From NCBI RefSeq assembly GCF_018812025.1, contig NC_063058.1, positions 21,471,797 through 21,535,796 of the forward strand: a DNA stretch of 64,000 nucleotides, read 5' to 3'. The position numbers and the translations under genes were made by a program. Position 1 is the first letter of the stretch. Each line of letters starts with the position of its first letter. This document shows, piece by piece, positions 23,444 to 35,400 of this stretch. The notes under the pieces are model-generated. The model was given only the letters and a program-made list of their open reading frames with translations. It ran no database searches and was not told the origin of the DNA. Source of the DNA: Megalobrama amblycephala (Eukaryota; Chordata; Actinopteri; Cypriniformes; Xenocyprididae).

Positions 23444-26400
23444 ATTCATACAGCACTACTGCATAGGATTTGTGATCAGACACTCACCATATGAGAAGTT
23501 CCCAATGCTGGCACTGTATTTCCCGCTGGGCGGATTGTATATTTGCCGGGCGTCCCTCCTGGGCAAATTTGTGGGAAGCTTCTTTGTTGTCGCTGTTGTC
23601 CCGATGTCTTCTCCAGAGTGCCTCTTCTGGCTGTAGGATATACAGAGATCATGGAAAAAACTTTAATAAGCAGACTAAACATGGTGATGTCTGGATGCCC
23701 AAGTTGATCTGTGGACGTACCCAATTGCTGCCGCCGCCTCGGTCTTCTGCACCGGTTTCCAGGACAGAGTGACTGTGCTTTTATAGGATGGAGGGTTATG
23801 AAAAAGATCCTAGAGAAGATAAGAGAAAACAAATAAGATCTCTTGTTCAAAATTTGACAACTGCAGAGAAACTTTCAGAACTATAATAAGAATTCAATGT
23901 TACCTTGATTAAAACGTTTATGTTGTTGGTGATCTTCAAAGCCACAACTTTGATTTTATTCTGTGAAGGAGAAAAAAACAGAAGCGATTGAAAGTTATTA
24001 TTGGAATACACGTGACTTGAAACACCTTGAATGTGCTAAAAAATGTATAAAAATAATAATAATATAAAATTATTTTTTACAGTGGTTTTATAAATCCCAG
24101 AACTGGCCAAATCCTATGAAGCTTTATATTATTTCTAGCACTTTTACAGACAAAGATTACTGCAAAAAGTGTGAAATCATACCTCCTCTGTCTTCAGTGC
24201 ATCTCCAGTCTTGCCTTGCAAAGCAACACGCAGTTGTCGAATATATACTTGTAGTCCACGTGCAAAATACTGTAACCTGTGAAATAAACAAACAAAAAAA
24301 ATAAATAATGCACAATGTTGACCAGCCCTTCAAAGTGTTATTTAAAAAAAACAAGTAAAAAAGAAAAATAAATATCATATATATATATATAATTATTTTT
24401 ATTTTTTTTCCCCTCTAAAAATAACAGCCAAATAAATGTATTAACCTTCACTGTACAAAAGTTTGGGGTCGGCAACTTTTTTTGTTCTTCATATTTTTGA
24501 AAGAAGTCTCTTATGCTCACCAAGGCTGAATTTATTTAAACGGATAGTAACATTGTGAAATAATTACAACTTAAAATAACTTTTTTTTCTAATATATATC
24601 TAATATATTCATATTTTAAAATGAAATTTATTTGTGTGACGGTAAAGCTCAATTTTCAGCATCATTACTCCAGTCTTTAGTGTCACACTGCACGATTATG
24701 ACAAAAAAAAATAATAATTTGTCGATTATTCCCTTGAAATTATAATTGCGATTATTAAATACAATTATCACATTAATATTAAATGATGTTTTGAATGGCT
24801 TTATACCATTGTTTGAAGAAACGCATGCCATATTTTATGTAAAAATAAACAAGCTGAAAACACTTTCTGAATTTTTTTTTATTGCTATCATTTATAGCCA
24901 TCTATAGCATTAAGCCTCAAACATCAACTATACGTTGGATTGGTTTCTTCTTTAAATAAAAAAAGAAAGCATATGCATGTAATTAGAGTTGTCAAAATAC
25001 CGACTTCGGTACCTATCGGTACTGAAATTTTAAAAATGCAACTCTTTGAGCGCTGTTGAGCGGATTCGTAAACATCTCTGATTGGCCGTTGTGTTGACAC
25101 GCTCATCGGATATGCCTGTGATTGGCTACAACGATCAACGCATGGGAGCATTTGAAAGCGTACGGAAGTGTTTGAATTTGAAAGCGTTTTGAAAGTGGGA
25201 GCGCGAGCGATTGAAAGCAGGCGTCTAACAGTGGACCGATCCGCGATAGACGCCTGCTTTCAAACGCTCCCGTGTGTATCTGTGTAAGCGCTTAGTGAAG
25301 AGATTTATTGATGACTATTTACAACGTTTTTACAGCGTTGATCATTGAAGCCTATCACAGACATATCCGATGAGCTGTGAAAACAACGGCCAATCAGAGA
25401 TGTTTACGAATCCGCTCAACAGCGCTCAAAGCGTCACATTTTTAAATTTCAGTGCCGACTAGGTACCGAAGTCGGTACTTTTGACAACTCTACATGTAAT
25501 AATAGGGGCTTTCACACCATGTTTTTTTAAAGGTCCCGTTTTTCGTGTTTTTTTGAAGCTTTGATTGTGTTTATAGTGTGCAATATAACATGTGTTCATG
25601 TTTCGCGTGTAAAAAAAAAACAGTATTTTTCACATAATTTACTTATCTGTATACCGCTGTTTCCACTGTCATAAAAACGGGCTGATGACTTCCTTGTTCT
25701 ATGAAGTCCCTCCTTCAGAAATACGTAACGAGTTCTGATTGTGCCAGCGGTTCCTGTGTTGTGATTCGACAGCAGCTTAGCGCTCCTTGCCCGGAAAAAT
25801 CACGCCTCTTACCATAACGTGGAGATGCACGCGCTCAGTGTTATTGTAAACATGTCTTTAATTTTACCCTATCAATTTGAGCTGGAATCAGACCCGGTGA
25901 TTGGACTGCGGGATGAAAATAACAGCGTTTCGACGACATGGTGACAAACACACTCTACAAACGCAACTCTTGTGTATTCCTGTGGGCGGAGGTTAGTCAA
26001 AAAACTGTTTTAGTGACGTCATTAAAGAAGGAAGTAGAGGGATGTAGTCCAAACTGGCCGTTCGATGTAGGCGACTTCTGTTAAATAAAATTTCTCGCTT
26101 GGCATTGAACTTTGAGCTTTAAAATTTTACAGATTTTATTTATACTCTAACAACAACATTACACACTAACTACAGTTTGAAACATGGGATCATGAAGAAC
26201 GGGACCTTTAAGGAACAGTTATAGCTAGCCACCAGGGTGGTTCCCCAAGAACTAATGTTTCCCTAGGGCAATTTTCCTGGTTGCATTCACAACGCCAGTA
26301 GGAACTCTGAAGTGATGTAAACTGTGCTTGTTGTTGTGACTTTAATTTTGACGACGCTGAGAACAACTCAGTCAGAGCCTGAGCACACAGTGCTCACATT

Positions 26401-29400
26401 CTCAGTCTTTGTTAGTTTACAATCTGTTTAAAGGATTAGTCCACTTTTAAATAAACTTTTCCTGATAATTTACTCACCCCCATGTCATCCAAGATGTCCA
26501 TGTCTTTCTTTCTTCAGTCGAAAAGAAATTAAAGTTTTTGATGAAAACATTCCAGGATTTTTTTTCTATATAGTGGACTTCAATGGGCACCAAACAGTTG
26601 AAGGTCAAAATTAGTTTCACTGCAGCTTCAAATTGTTCTACATGATCCCAGACGAGAAATAATGGTCTTATCTAGAGAAACAATCACAAATTTTCTTAAA
26701 AAAAAAAAAAATTTTTTTTTATAAATTAACCAGAAATGCTCATCTTGAACTAGCTCTCTTCTTCTCTACTGGAATTCCAGCAGTGTAGACACTGCTAAGT
26801 GTATTACTGCCCTCCACAGGTCAAAGTTTGAACTAATTGTTATATACTATTGAACTAGCATATTACATATAAAAATTAGTTCAAACTTTGACCTGTGGAG
26901 GGCAGTATTACACTTAGCAGTGTCTACACTGCTGGAATTCCAGTAGAGAAGAAGAGAGCTAGTTCAAGATGAGCATCTATGGTTAAAATGTATAAATTTA
27001 AAAAAAATTTTTTAGAAAATGAGTGATGGTTTCTCTAGATAAGACCATTATTTCTCGTCTGGGATCCTGTAGAACAATTTGAAGCTGCACTGAAACTAAT
27101 TTTGACCTTCAACTGTTTGGTGCCCATTGAAGTCCACTATATGGAAAAAAATCCTGGAATGTTTTCATCAAAAACTTTAATTTCTTTTTGACTGAAGAAA
27201 GAAAAACATGGACATCTTGGATGACATGGGGGTGAGTAAATTATCAGGAAAAGTTTATTTAAAAGTGGACTAATCCTTTAACAGTCCTGTCTAATACATT
27301 ATTACATAGAACTGTTATACAAAGAAAGTAGACAGTATATGAAAAAGTATTAGCTTTTGCTGTGGGGTTAATGCTAGTAGCTGAGCAGAAATACATACAT
27401 ACAATCATGTTTCGCATGGTCCACTCAAAGTCGCGCTGGATTTTCTTCTTAGCGTAAGGTTGAGAGGTCCTATCACTGTTTTCCATGTTTGTAGAGTTAG
27501 TTCGTGGAGTAAATATATAGGCTGTGTACACATCTTTTTAAAAATGGCGGGTGCTTGTGTTTCACGTACGTTCAACCAATCTGCGTACACTTATGTCACT
27601 GATAGTTCCTTGTTTTGCTGGGTTAGACCGTTTACACCCTGAAGTAGTCGTGATTCACCTCTCACAACATAAAATGCTCTAAACATACCTCTTAAGCATG
27701 CAAAATAATGTAAGTGGATTTTTTTGTTGTAATAGCACCTTTGAACGATTTCAAAATCGTGGCATCCGTAATCGCGATTAGAAATTCAATGAATTGTGCA
27801 GCCCTGTCACATGATCCTTCAGAAATTATTCTAATATGCTGATTTGCTGCTCAAGAAACATTTCTTATTAATACTGAAAATACTTATTAATACTCTTATT
27901 AATACTGAAAACAGTTCAAAAGAACAGAATTTATTTGAAATAGAAATCAAATGTTTTTACTCCCATTTTTGATCAATTTAATGTGTCCTCGATGAACAGA
28001 AGTATTGATTTATTTGCGCAGTAGTGTGTGCATATATATATATATATAAAATATATAAGTATAGTTTTTGCTTTGGTATTGAAATTGGTGTTAAGAATCC
28101 AGAAACTTAGTACTGGTACTAATGAATTTTTTTCATATCGTAACAATCCTAGTAATGATGCAAATGTTTCAAAATTTCAAATGTTTTCAGTAGCAACACA
28201 TCCACCATCTTTCTGACGATAAATGTGAGATCTGACCTGATCTTGAAGTCCTTCAGCTTCTCTGCGCTGATTTTGTCGATGAGAAAGTCAGGTAGCTTTT
28301 TGCCCAGTTGGTGAAAGCTGAAGAGCAGACACTCCACATAGCTGAACTGCAATTTGGGCTCTTCATTCGCAGCGTTCTCTCCGTTCTCCTCCTCTGGAGG
28401 CAGGGGCATGAACTCCTGAAGACATTAGCAGACAGAGAAAGGGGGAAAAAAACAGAATAAGAGGATGTTTGATGACAAATAGGTTGAAGTGGAAAACCTA
28501 TGAGTTCAGGAGTTTAATGTATGATTTACCAGGAGCTTCTCAAACAGCATATTAAGGTTGACCTCCAGTTTGTCCATGTCCCCACAATATGGACTCATCT
28601 CTGCTAACAACTTTAGTACCTGCAAGGCAAAAATTTTGTTTCTCTATATGAATATTTGGACTTCTATAAAAAGAAAAGCATTTTTCACCTCCTCATATCT
28701 AAGCTTAATATGCAGAGAATATATTTAGGGTTCTGACAATTTTTGACAAATGATTTTTCTGTGATTTCCATCATCTGATACAAACCTCGAGCTGGATGTC
28801 CAGTTCTGCTACAGGGCTGGTGAGCAGACTGAGGTTAGGCAGAACAAATTCACAGAAGTATGTCACAAAGCGAGTAGAATGCACATTTTTCTGGAGAAGA
28901 TAAGGACAAAAAAAAAAAAAAAAGTCAGTAATTGTGATTTGCAACATTACTAGTGAAATATATTTGTGGAAGACATGACCAAAAACAAAAACAAACACAA
29001 AAATCAAGTCTGAAAAGAAAACAAACAATAAAACTATAATAAAAACATTCTTACAAAAAATGTAAACAAAAATATTGTTTTGTGAAATATTGCTTATATA
29101 AATAAAATAAATTTGAGGCTACAGCATTTTTTTTTTTTAAGTTAAAGTTTGGCATTTTTAACTACGGAAGAGGATTAGGGCCAAGCAATAAAAAAAAAAT
29201 AAAACCATCTTGAGATTAAAGTTGTTAAATTTCGAGAAAAAAGTCGAAATAAAATGTTGAGAATAAACTCATTAAATTACGAGAACAAACTCGTTAAATT
29301 GAGAAAAAAGTCGAGATAAAACGTTGAGAATAAACTCGTTAAATTATGAGAAAAAAGTCGTTAAATTACGAGAACAAATTCGTTAAATTATGAGAAAAAT

Positions 29401-32400
29401 GTCATTAAATTTCGAGAAAAAGTCGAGATACAACGTTGAGAATAAATTCGTTAAATTATGAGAAAAAAGTCGTTAAATTACGAGAACAAATTCGTTAAAT
29501 TATGAGAAAAATGTCATTAAATTTTGAGAAAAAGTCGAGATAAAACGTTGAGAATAAACTCGTTAAATTATGAGAAAAATGTCATTAAATTACGAGAACA
29601 AATTCGTTAAATTATGAGAAAATTGTCATTAAATTTTGAGAAAAAGTCGAGATAAAACGTTGAGAATAAACTCATTAAATTATGAGAAAAAAGTCGTTAA
29701 ATTACGAGAACAAATTCGTTAAATTATGAGAAAAATGTCATTAAATTTCGAGAAAAAGTCGAGATACAACGTTGAGAATAAACTCGTTAAATTATGAGAA
29801 AAAAGTCGTTAAATTACGAGAACAAATTCGTTAAATTATGAGAAAAATGTCATTAAATTTTGAGAAAAAGTCGAGATAAAACGTTGAGAATAAACTCGTT
29901 AAATTATGAGAAAAATGTCATTAAATTGAGAAAAAAGTCGAGATAAAATGTTGAGAACAAATTCGTTAAATTACGAGAAAAATGTCATTAAATTGAGAAA
30001 AAAGTCGAGATAAAATGTTGAGAATAAACTCGTTAAATTATGACATTATTCTCAACATTTTATCTCGACTTTTTTCTCAATTTAATGACATTTTTCTCAT
30101 AATTTAACAAATTTGTTCTCGTAATTTAACAACTTTTTTCTCATAATTTAACAAGTTTATTCTCAACATTTTATCTCGACTTTTTTCTCGTAATTTAACT
30201 AATTTGTTCTCGAGATGGTTTTAATTTTTTATTATTGCTTGGCCCTAATCCTCTTCCGTATTTAACAGACGCATTAGTTTCAGATGCTGAACAATTTATT
30301 CAGGCTTCTGAGCTTTTGTCAGATATTCAATAGTATCTTATTGGAAAAACAAAATTATATTGATTGATCACATCCGCCACGGTGTGATACATGAGATACT
30401 TAAGGTTCTGACCGTTGCTGTGGTTTCACTCACAGAAAAGAGTGGCAAGGCCTGGCGTGTGCATTGCAAGAGGCGGTCGACGCTGTCGGCATCCGCAGGG
30501 TTTAGCGCCTGCTCCAGGAAGGCCTGCTCCACCACCAGCTCCACCAGCTGCTGCCGCCCGCTCACAGTCTGCATGCTCTTCAGCCCGGACAGGATGCGCA
30601 TCAGAAGCACAAACTCCTCCCCCGTCACATCCTCTAGCACCTAAGACAACGAAAGAGGAACAGGTCAAGTGTGAGGATGATTCAATGCCAATCACATCAA
30701 ACTTGTGTGGTGTTACCAGTTTGACCTTTCTATGACAAGGCAACGTTAGTTCAGGTTAGTTCACTCTCCAAAAACTTAATTCACAATGTTTGTTAAAAAT
30801 ACTGTACATCAAATTATATTTTGAAGCATACACTCCTGGGCAAAATAATTGGGCCAAGCCAAAAATGGCTAAATATTTAGTGGTCTTTTAAAGGTCTTAT
30901 CTATTTTAATCACAAATCACTGGTCAGGAAATTAGCAAGAATTGCACAAATGATGTAGATAAAGTAACTTAGTAGGGCTGACATTGCCATATTTTGTTTT
31001 TCTGTAATGTATATCGTGATATGAAGAAAAAAAAAATTCACCAGATGACTTGAATAGCTATATTTGGAAAGAATGAATCATTCTAGGATGATTGGGGTGA
31101 TTTGGTAAGTGAGTGAATATGCATAAAAAATAATGAACAAATGACAAGCATTGATAAATATAATAGAACAAAGATACAAATTAAACAGTGCTTTATATTT
31201 TTCAGGCAAGTCTAACAGTATTCAGGTACAAAAATTGAATAATCAAATGTAAAAATAACACTGCATAGTCTCACTGTATAAATTAAACAATTAATTTGTG
31301 TTAAAACTACAAAAGTGATTTTTCTCTTAGTCTTCTGTTGTTTTTTATTACACAGAAAGCAGCAGGAATATTAGGCTGCTGTCACTTTAAGACCGAATGT
31401 GCTGATCCAAAATACTGTTACATATCAATTGTTTATGTCACCTAAGCCATAAGCAACTGTGTTAGAGGATACTCAATGTTTTACGTGCATTTTGATATTT
31501 TTTGCACGTGTCCGTTCAGGCACAAATAGACACAGAAGAGAACAGCTTTCAGTATTCAAGTGCATCTGCACAGCTCTGTGTGCGTGTGCAGAGAAAACAA
31601 CTGTATGTTTAGAATGGAGTTCTCTTCAGCATCTTTGTGCGCTCAAATGGTTTAAAACCGCTTGAATGTTTAAATTGACAGGACCTAAAACATGCTCAAA
31701 TGACAAACTTTCATTGCATGATGGTTAAACTTTGCAATTTATTTGAAAATCACATGCATTTTGAACCGTGGTGTCTGGTCCGTACGGATTAACGATCCCC
31801 ATGCTTGACATCGCACATCCTGTGATGTGACTATCGCGATTTCGATGCTAAAATAGCACAGAATAGCCTTCCCCAACTTGTAGACAACTATACGGGAAGA
31901 GTCAGTGTTGTTCCACTCATTGTTAATGGCTTCAAACAGTTCATGAGTAGTTCGTTTGAGTTTAATGTGAGACCAAATATTCATTATAGGGTTCAAATCT
32001 GATCTCTGACCAGGCCAGAACATGAGTCTGATGAATTTGTTCTGAAACCACTTCTTAGCTGTCTTTAAAATTTTGGGCAAGAGCATTGTATATAATAACA
32101 TCTGATCATTCCTCTTTAGATGATAACTTTTCATTTGTGGGAAGCAATATTCTCCTGTACTCCAAAGCATTAAAGTACTTTTCACAGTGAAGTATCTCAC
32201 CAATACCAGCAGATAAAAAAAAACTCTCCCTACACAATGACACACTTACTCCATGCTTCACTGTGGTAGAGATACATTTATTATTTTTATTATTATTATT
32301 ATTATTATTATACACCGTCAGTGTATAGAAAAATTGGATTTAAATAGACAAATGCTTAAGAGTCTATGACTGGATAATTATTGCAGTGATTATTATTTTT

Positions 32401-35400
32401 CTAGCATGTTATATGTCTGGCAACAGTTCTTCTAACCCGGAGGTCGGCAACCCGCGGCTCTTTAGCACTCTCCTAGTGGCTCTCTGGAGCTTTTTCAAAA
32501 ATGTATGAAAATGGAAAAATATTTTTTGTTTTCATATGGTTTCTGTAGGAGGACAAACATGACACAAACATTCTTAACATTTTCCAATGCTGTAAAATTG
32601 TGTATAATAAATATTAAATTTCAACATTTCTGTCAACGAAGATTTACGTCATAGCCTGCGACACACGTTTCAGCGCGGCGCGAGGGTATGCATCGACGTC
32701 ACTTTCCCGCCGAAAGCGCGCTCCCTCAGCTGGACTGAGTGGCAAAAGAAGCTGCTGCGTGACTGGATTTAATAGGGGAAACTGCGAAAACGCGAGTAAA
32801 ACAAACGAATTACACTAAAGGTTGGACTCGAAAGTGTTTCTTACAACTTGTCAAATAAACCTAATCCATGGATATTGACATGCAGCCTGGAGTCGTGTTT
32901 CCTGACATTTATATGTGGCCTGATTTTGACGCCGGGGAAATACATCAAACAAATCTGCCTGTGAATATTTTATATAACTACAATATAGGTAGGTTTAAAT
33001 CCGCGTAATCACGTCTATCAATGTTATATATATCGTCATATTGTCCATCCCTAAAACATATAGTTTTATAGTATAGTTTTTGTCAGTGTTTATTTTAAAA
33101 CACACAATTATGCAGAATATAAGATGGAAAATATTTAATTGATGATTTGTCAACATGATATATAACAATACAATATATATGGAATGATTTTACCTCAAAA
33201 TCCAACAATTTGACACAAAATGATAACTGCAAATCCACGTTTCTCTGCCTGGAGTCCAGCTGTTTCTGTGAATTGCACCGATCCATTTGCTTCTTTTTTT
33301 TCTGTAGCTTTCAGCAGTTTTTATATATATACCTCAGGAACACCTCATTATGTATTTGTAGCCTACTTAGTCACTTTGATAGTAGGCTAATATAGCTAAT
33401 ATACACTTACAGCCTGTGTTGCCTTCATATAAGGCTTTTAATTTTTTTGCGGCTCCAGACAGATTTGTTTTTTGTTTTTTTGGTCCAATATGGCTCTTTG
33501 AACATTTTGGGTTGCCGACCCCTGTTCTAACCCTAATTGATGGAGTGTGTAGAGGTGTACCGTTTTTTGGCCAAGATCTCCATCAGTTAGGGTTAGAAGA
33601 ACTGATGCTAGACATATAACATGTTAGAAACATGCTCACAGCAATAATGATCCAATCATAGACTCTTAAGCATTTGCCTATTTAAATCTAAACAAACAGC
33701 AACTTTTTTTTGGCCTGGCAGTGTATTTCTCACCAGATTTTCGAAGACAGCACTCTTGAGCCTCACCATGCAACTCATGTTTTATTGTGATTTATCACAC
33801 ACAACTTCCCATATTTTGCCAAAAACTGAATTCTATCTTCGATGTTCTTCTGGAGACAGCAATGGCTTTTTAAATAGTGCATTTGCTAAATTTGGCTAAT
33901 TTCCTGACCAATAAATTGTGGTTAAGACAATTAAATTACTTGATAGTTAAACTACAATACATTTTTAAATTTAAACCTTTGATAAAAGTTGTAAAGTTAT
34001 TTCATTATAATTTTTTTTTTTTTAGAACTTTGCACATGCATTTTAAACTAGATTTTTTAAATGATTTTTGCCCTTCTTTATCACAGACACTTATTTTTCA
34101 TTGACAAAAACCTATTTTTTCATTATAACACCGCCATTCGAAAGTTTGACGTTAAAGAAATTAATACTTTTATTCAGAAAAGACCCATTAAATTGATCAA
34201 AAGTGTTAATAAAGACATTTAATGGTACAGAACATTTCTATTTCAAATAAATGCAGTTCTTTTGAGCTTTCAATTCAAAGAATCCTGAAAAAAGGGTCAT
34301 AATTTCCACAAAACATTGAAAAAAAAATGTTTCTTGAGTACCAAATCATCATGTGATGTGATGAGATGATTATGATGTGACACTGAAGACTGGAGTAATG
34401 ATGCTGAAAATTCAGCTTTGCATCACAGGAATAAATTATATTTTAAAATATATTTCACATAGAAAAGCAACTTAAACTAATCATATTTTACTGTATTTTT
34501 GATCAAATAAATGCAGCCTTTTCAAAATTCTTATAAAAAAATAAATAAATAACAGAGCCCAAACTTTTAAATAGTAGTGTATGTGTGGAAAATAAAAAAT
34601 ATGGAGTGTAGATACCTTTTTTGTCTCTATGAAGATATAATCCTCAACCTCTTTTGTCATCGTGTCATCTGGCATCATTTTCAGCTTAGTAGAGAGAAAC
34701 TTAATCGCTCTTTCTCGAACAATATCTTCTCCCTGCAGGATCTGACTGAACAAACCTCCCAAAGTTCCTTTAAAGAAACACACCAGGGTCACAAATGACA
34801 ATAACTTCACCTACAACATAAGACTTTTAGTCATGACAGACACCATACAAAAATAATCAGTATTTTATACGTAGAATTAACAGAAACCACATTCTACTCA
34901 TAAAGCACTGAGGGCATAATGGAAATGAATACCTTTTGCGTCGATTTTGAATATGGAGATCAAAGCTGTGTTAACTTGATTGAATTCAGCAGAATCATCT
35001 AGAAGATATGACAAAAAAATACTAGGATCAAACATCTGGAAAAACAGCATGTCATTCAGTTTATTTACATCATCTAAAAAACAGGTTCTTACTAAATGTG
35101 AGATCTCAACTGAAAACTGTAGGCTACCTGTCTGCAACAGCTGTGTGAGGATGTCTGCGACTCTGGGTAAATTGTCTCCTGATGCGAAACGCGGGAGCTC
35201 TTTGATAGCCTGCCTTCGGATCTATATTCAGAAAAGAAGAAACAACAATGTAGAGATATGTTTTCTGATATAACCACCCACAACATGCAAATCCCTGACG
35301 TGATGATGTACTCACGGATACATCCTCATCCTCACACAGATCGAGCTGTGCGTTGATGGCTGCATCGGCCAGCTCTGGAAAACTGCTGAAAAATTTAGGA

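Larger units (their letters stand above)
24688..27806. mobile_element. hAT-like element (CAGGGCTGCACAATT end) with three inner insertions
   Basis: The right end is the complement of CAGGGCTGCACAATTCATTG; the left end (CTGCACGATTATGAC) has lost a few terminal bases. Flanks share TCACA. The body is filled by elements at 24984-25492, 25531-26207 and 26432-27277, so little of the original hAT remains and no transposase was found. Confidence 0.65.
24447..28030. mobile_element. MITE (ACAAAAGTTTGGGGTCGG family), split by a large insertion
   Basis: The left part runs from CTGTACAAAAGTTTGGGGTC to the CCAGTCTTTAGTGTCACA motif at 24687; the right part resumes at 27806 and ends near GCGCAGTAGTGTG. A related copy in opposite orientation and without the insert is at 34132-34585, confirming that the two parts belong together. 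Located in api5 intron 9. Confidence 0.8.
30831..33723 (-). mobile_element. Tc1-like transposon (CACTCCTGGGCAAAA end), dead
   Basis: Ends CACTCCTGGGCAAAA and TTTGGCCTGGCAGTG form imperfect inverted repeats flanked by TA. It contains a minus-strand transposase remnant (31739-32245) and a hAT insertion (32438-33524). It lies in api5 intron 5. Confidence 0.75.

Noticed and set aside
23117..23483. VCVCVC-rich frames near the end of api5
   Set aside because: Translations of the (CA)24 microsatellite joined to out-of-frame exon 14.
23476..23850. 124-codon minus-strand frame over api5 exons 12-13
   Set aside because: Out of frame with API5; the correct frame gives the conserved RQIYNPPSGKYS block.
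29163..30260. Possible CRISPR-like or satellite array
   Set aside because: The 22-bp units have no unique spacers, reverse direction, and are bounded by inverted ends with a target duplication, so this is a foldback transposon.
30415..30743. Proline/alanine-rich and glycine-rich frames around 30420-30740
   Set aside because: Shadow frames of the GC-rich api5 exon 6.
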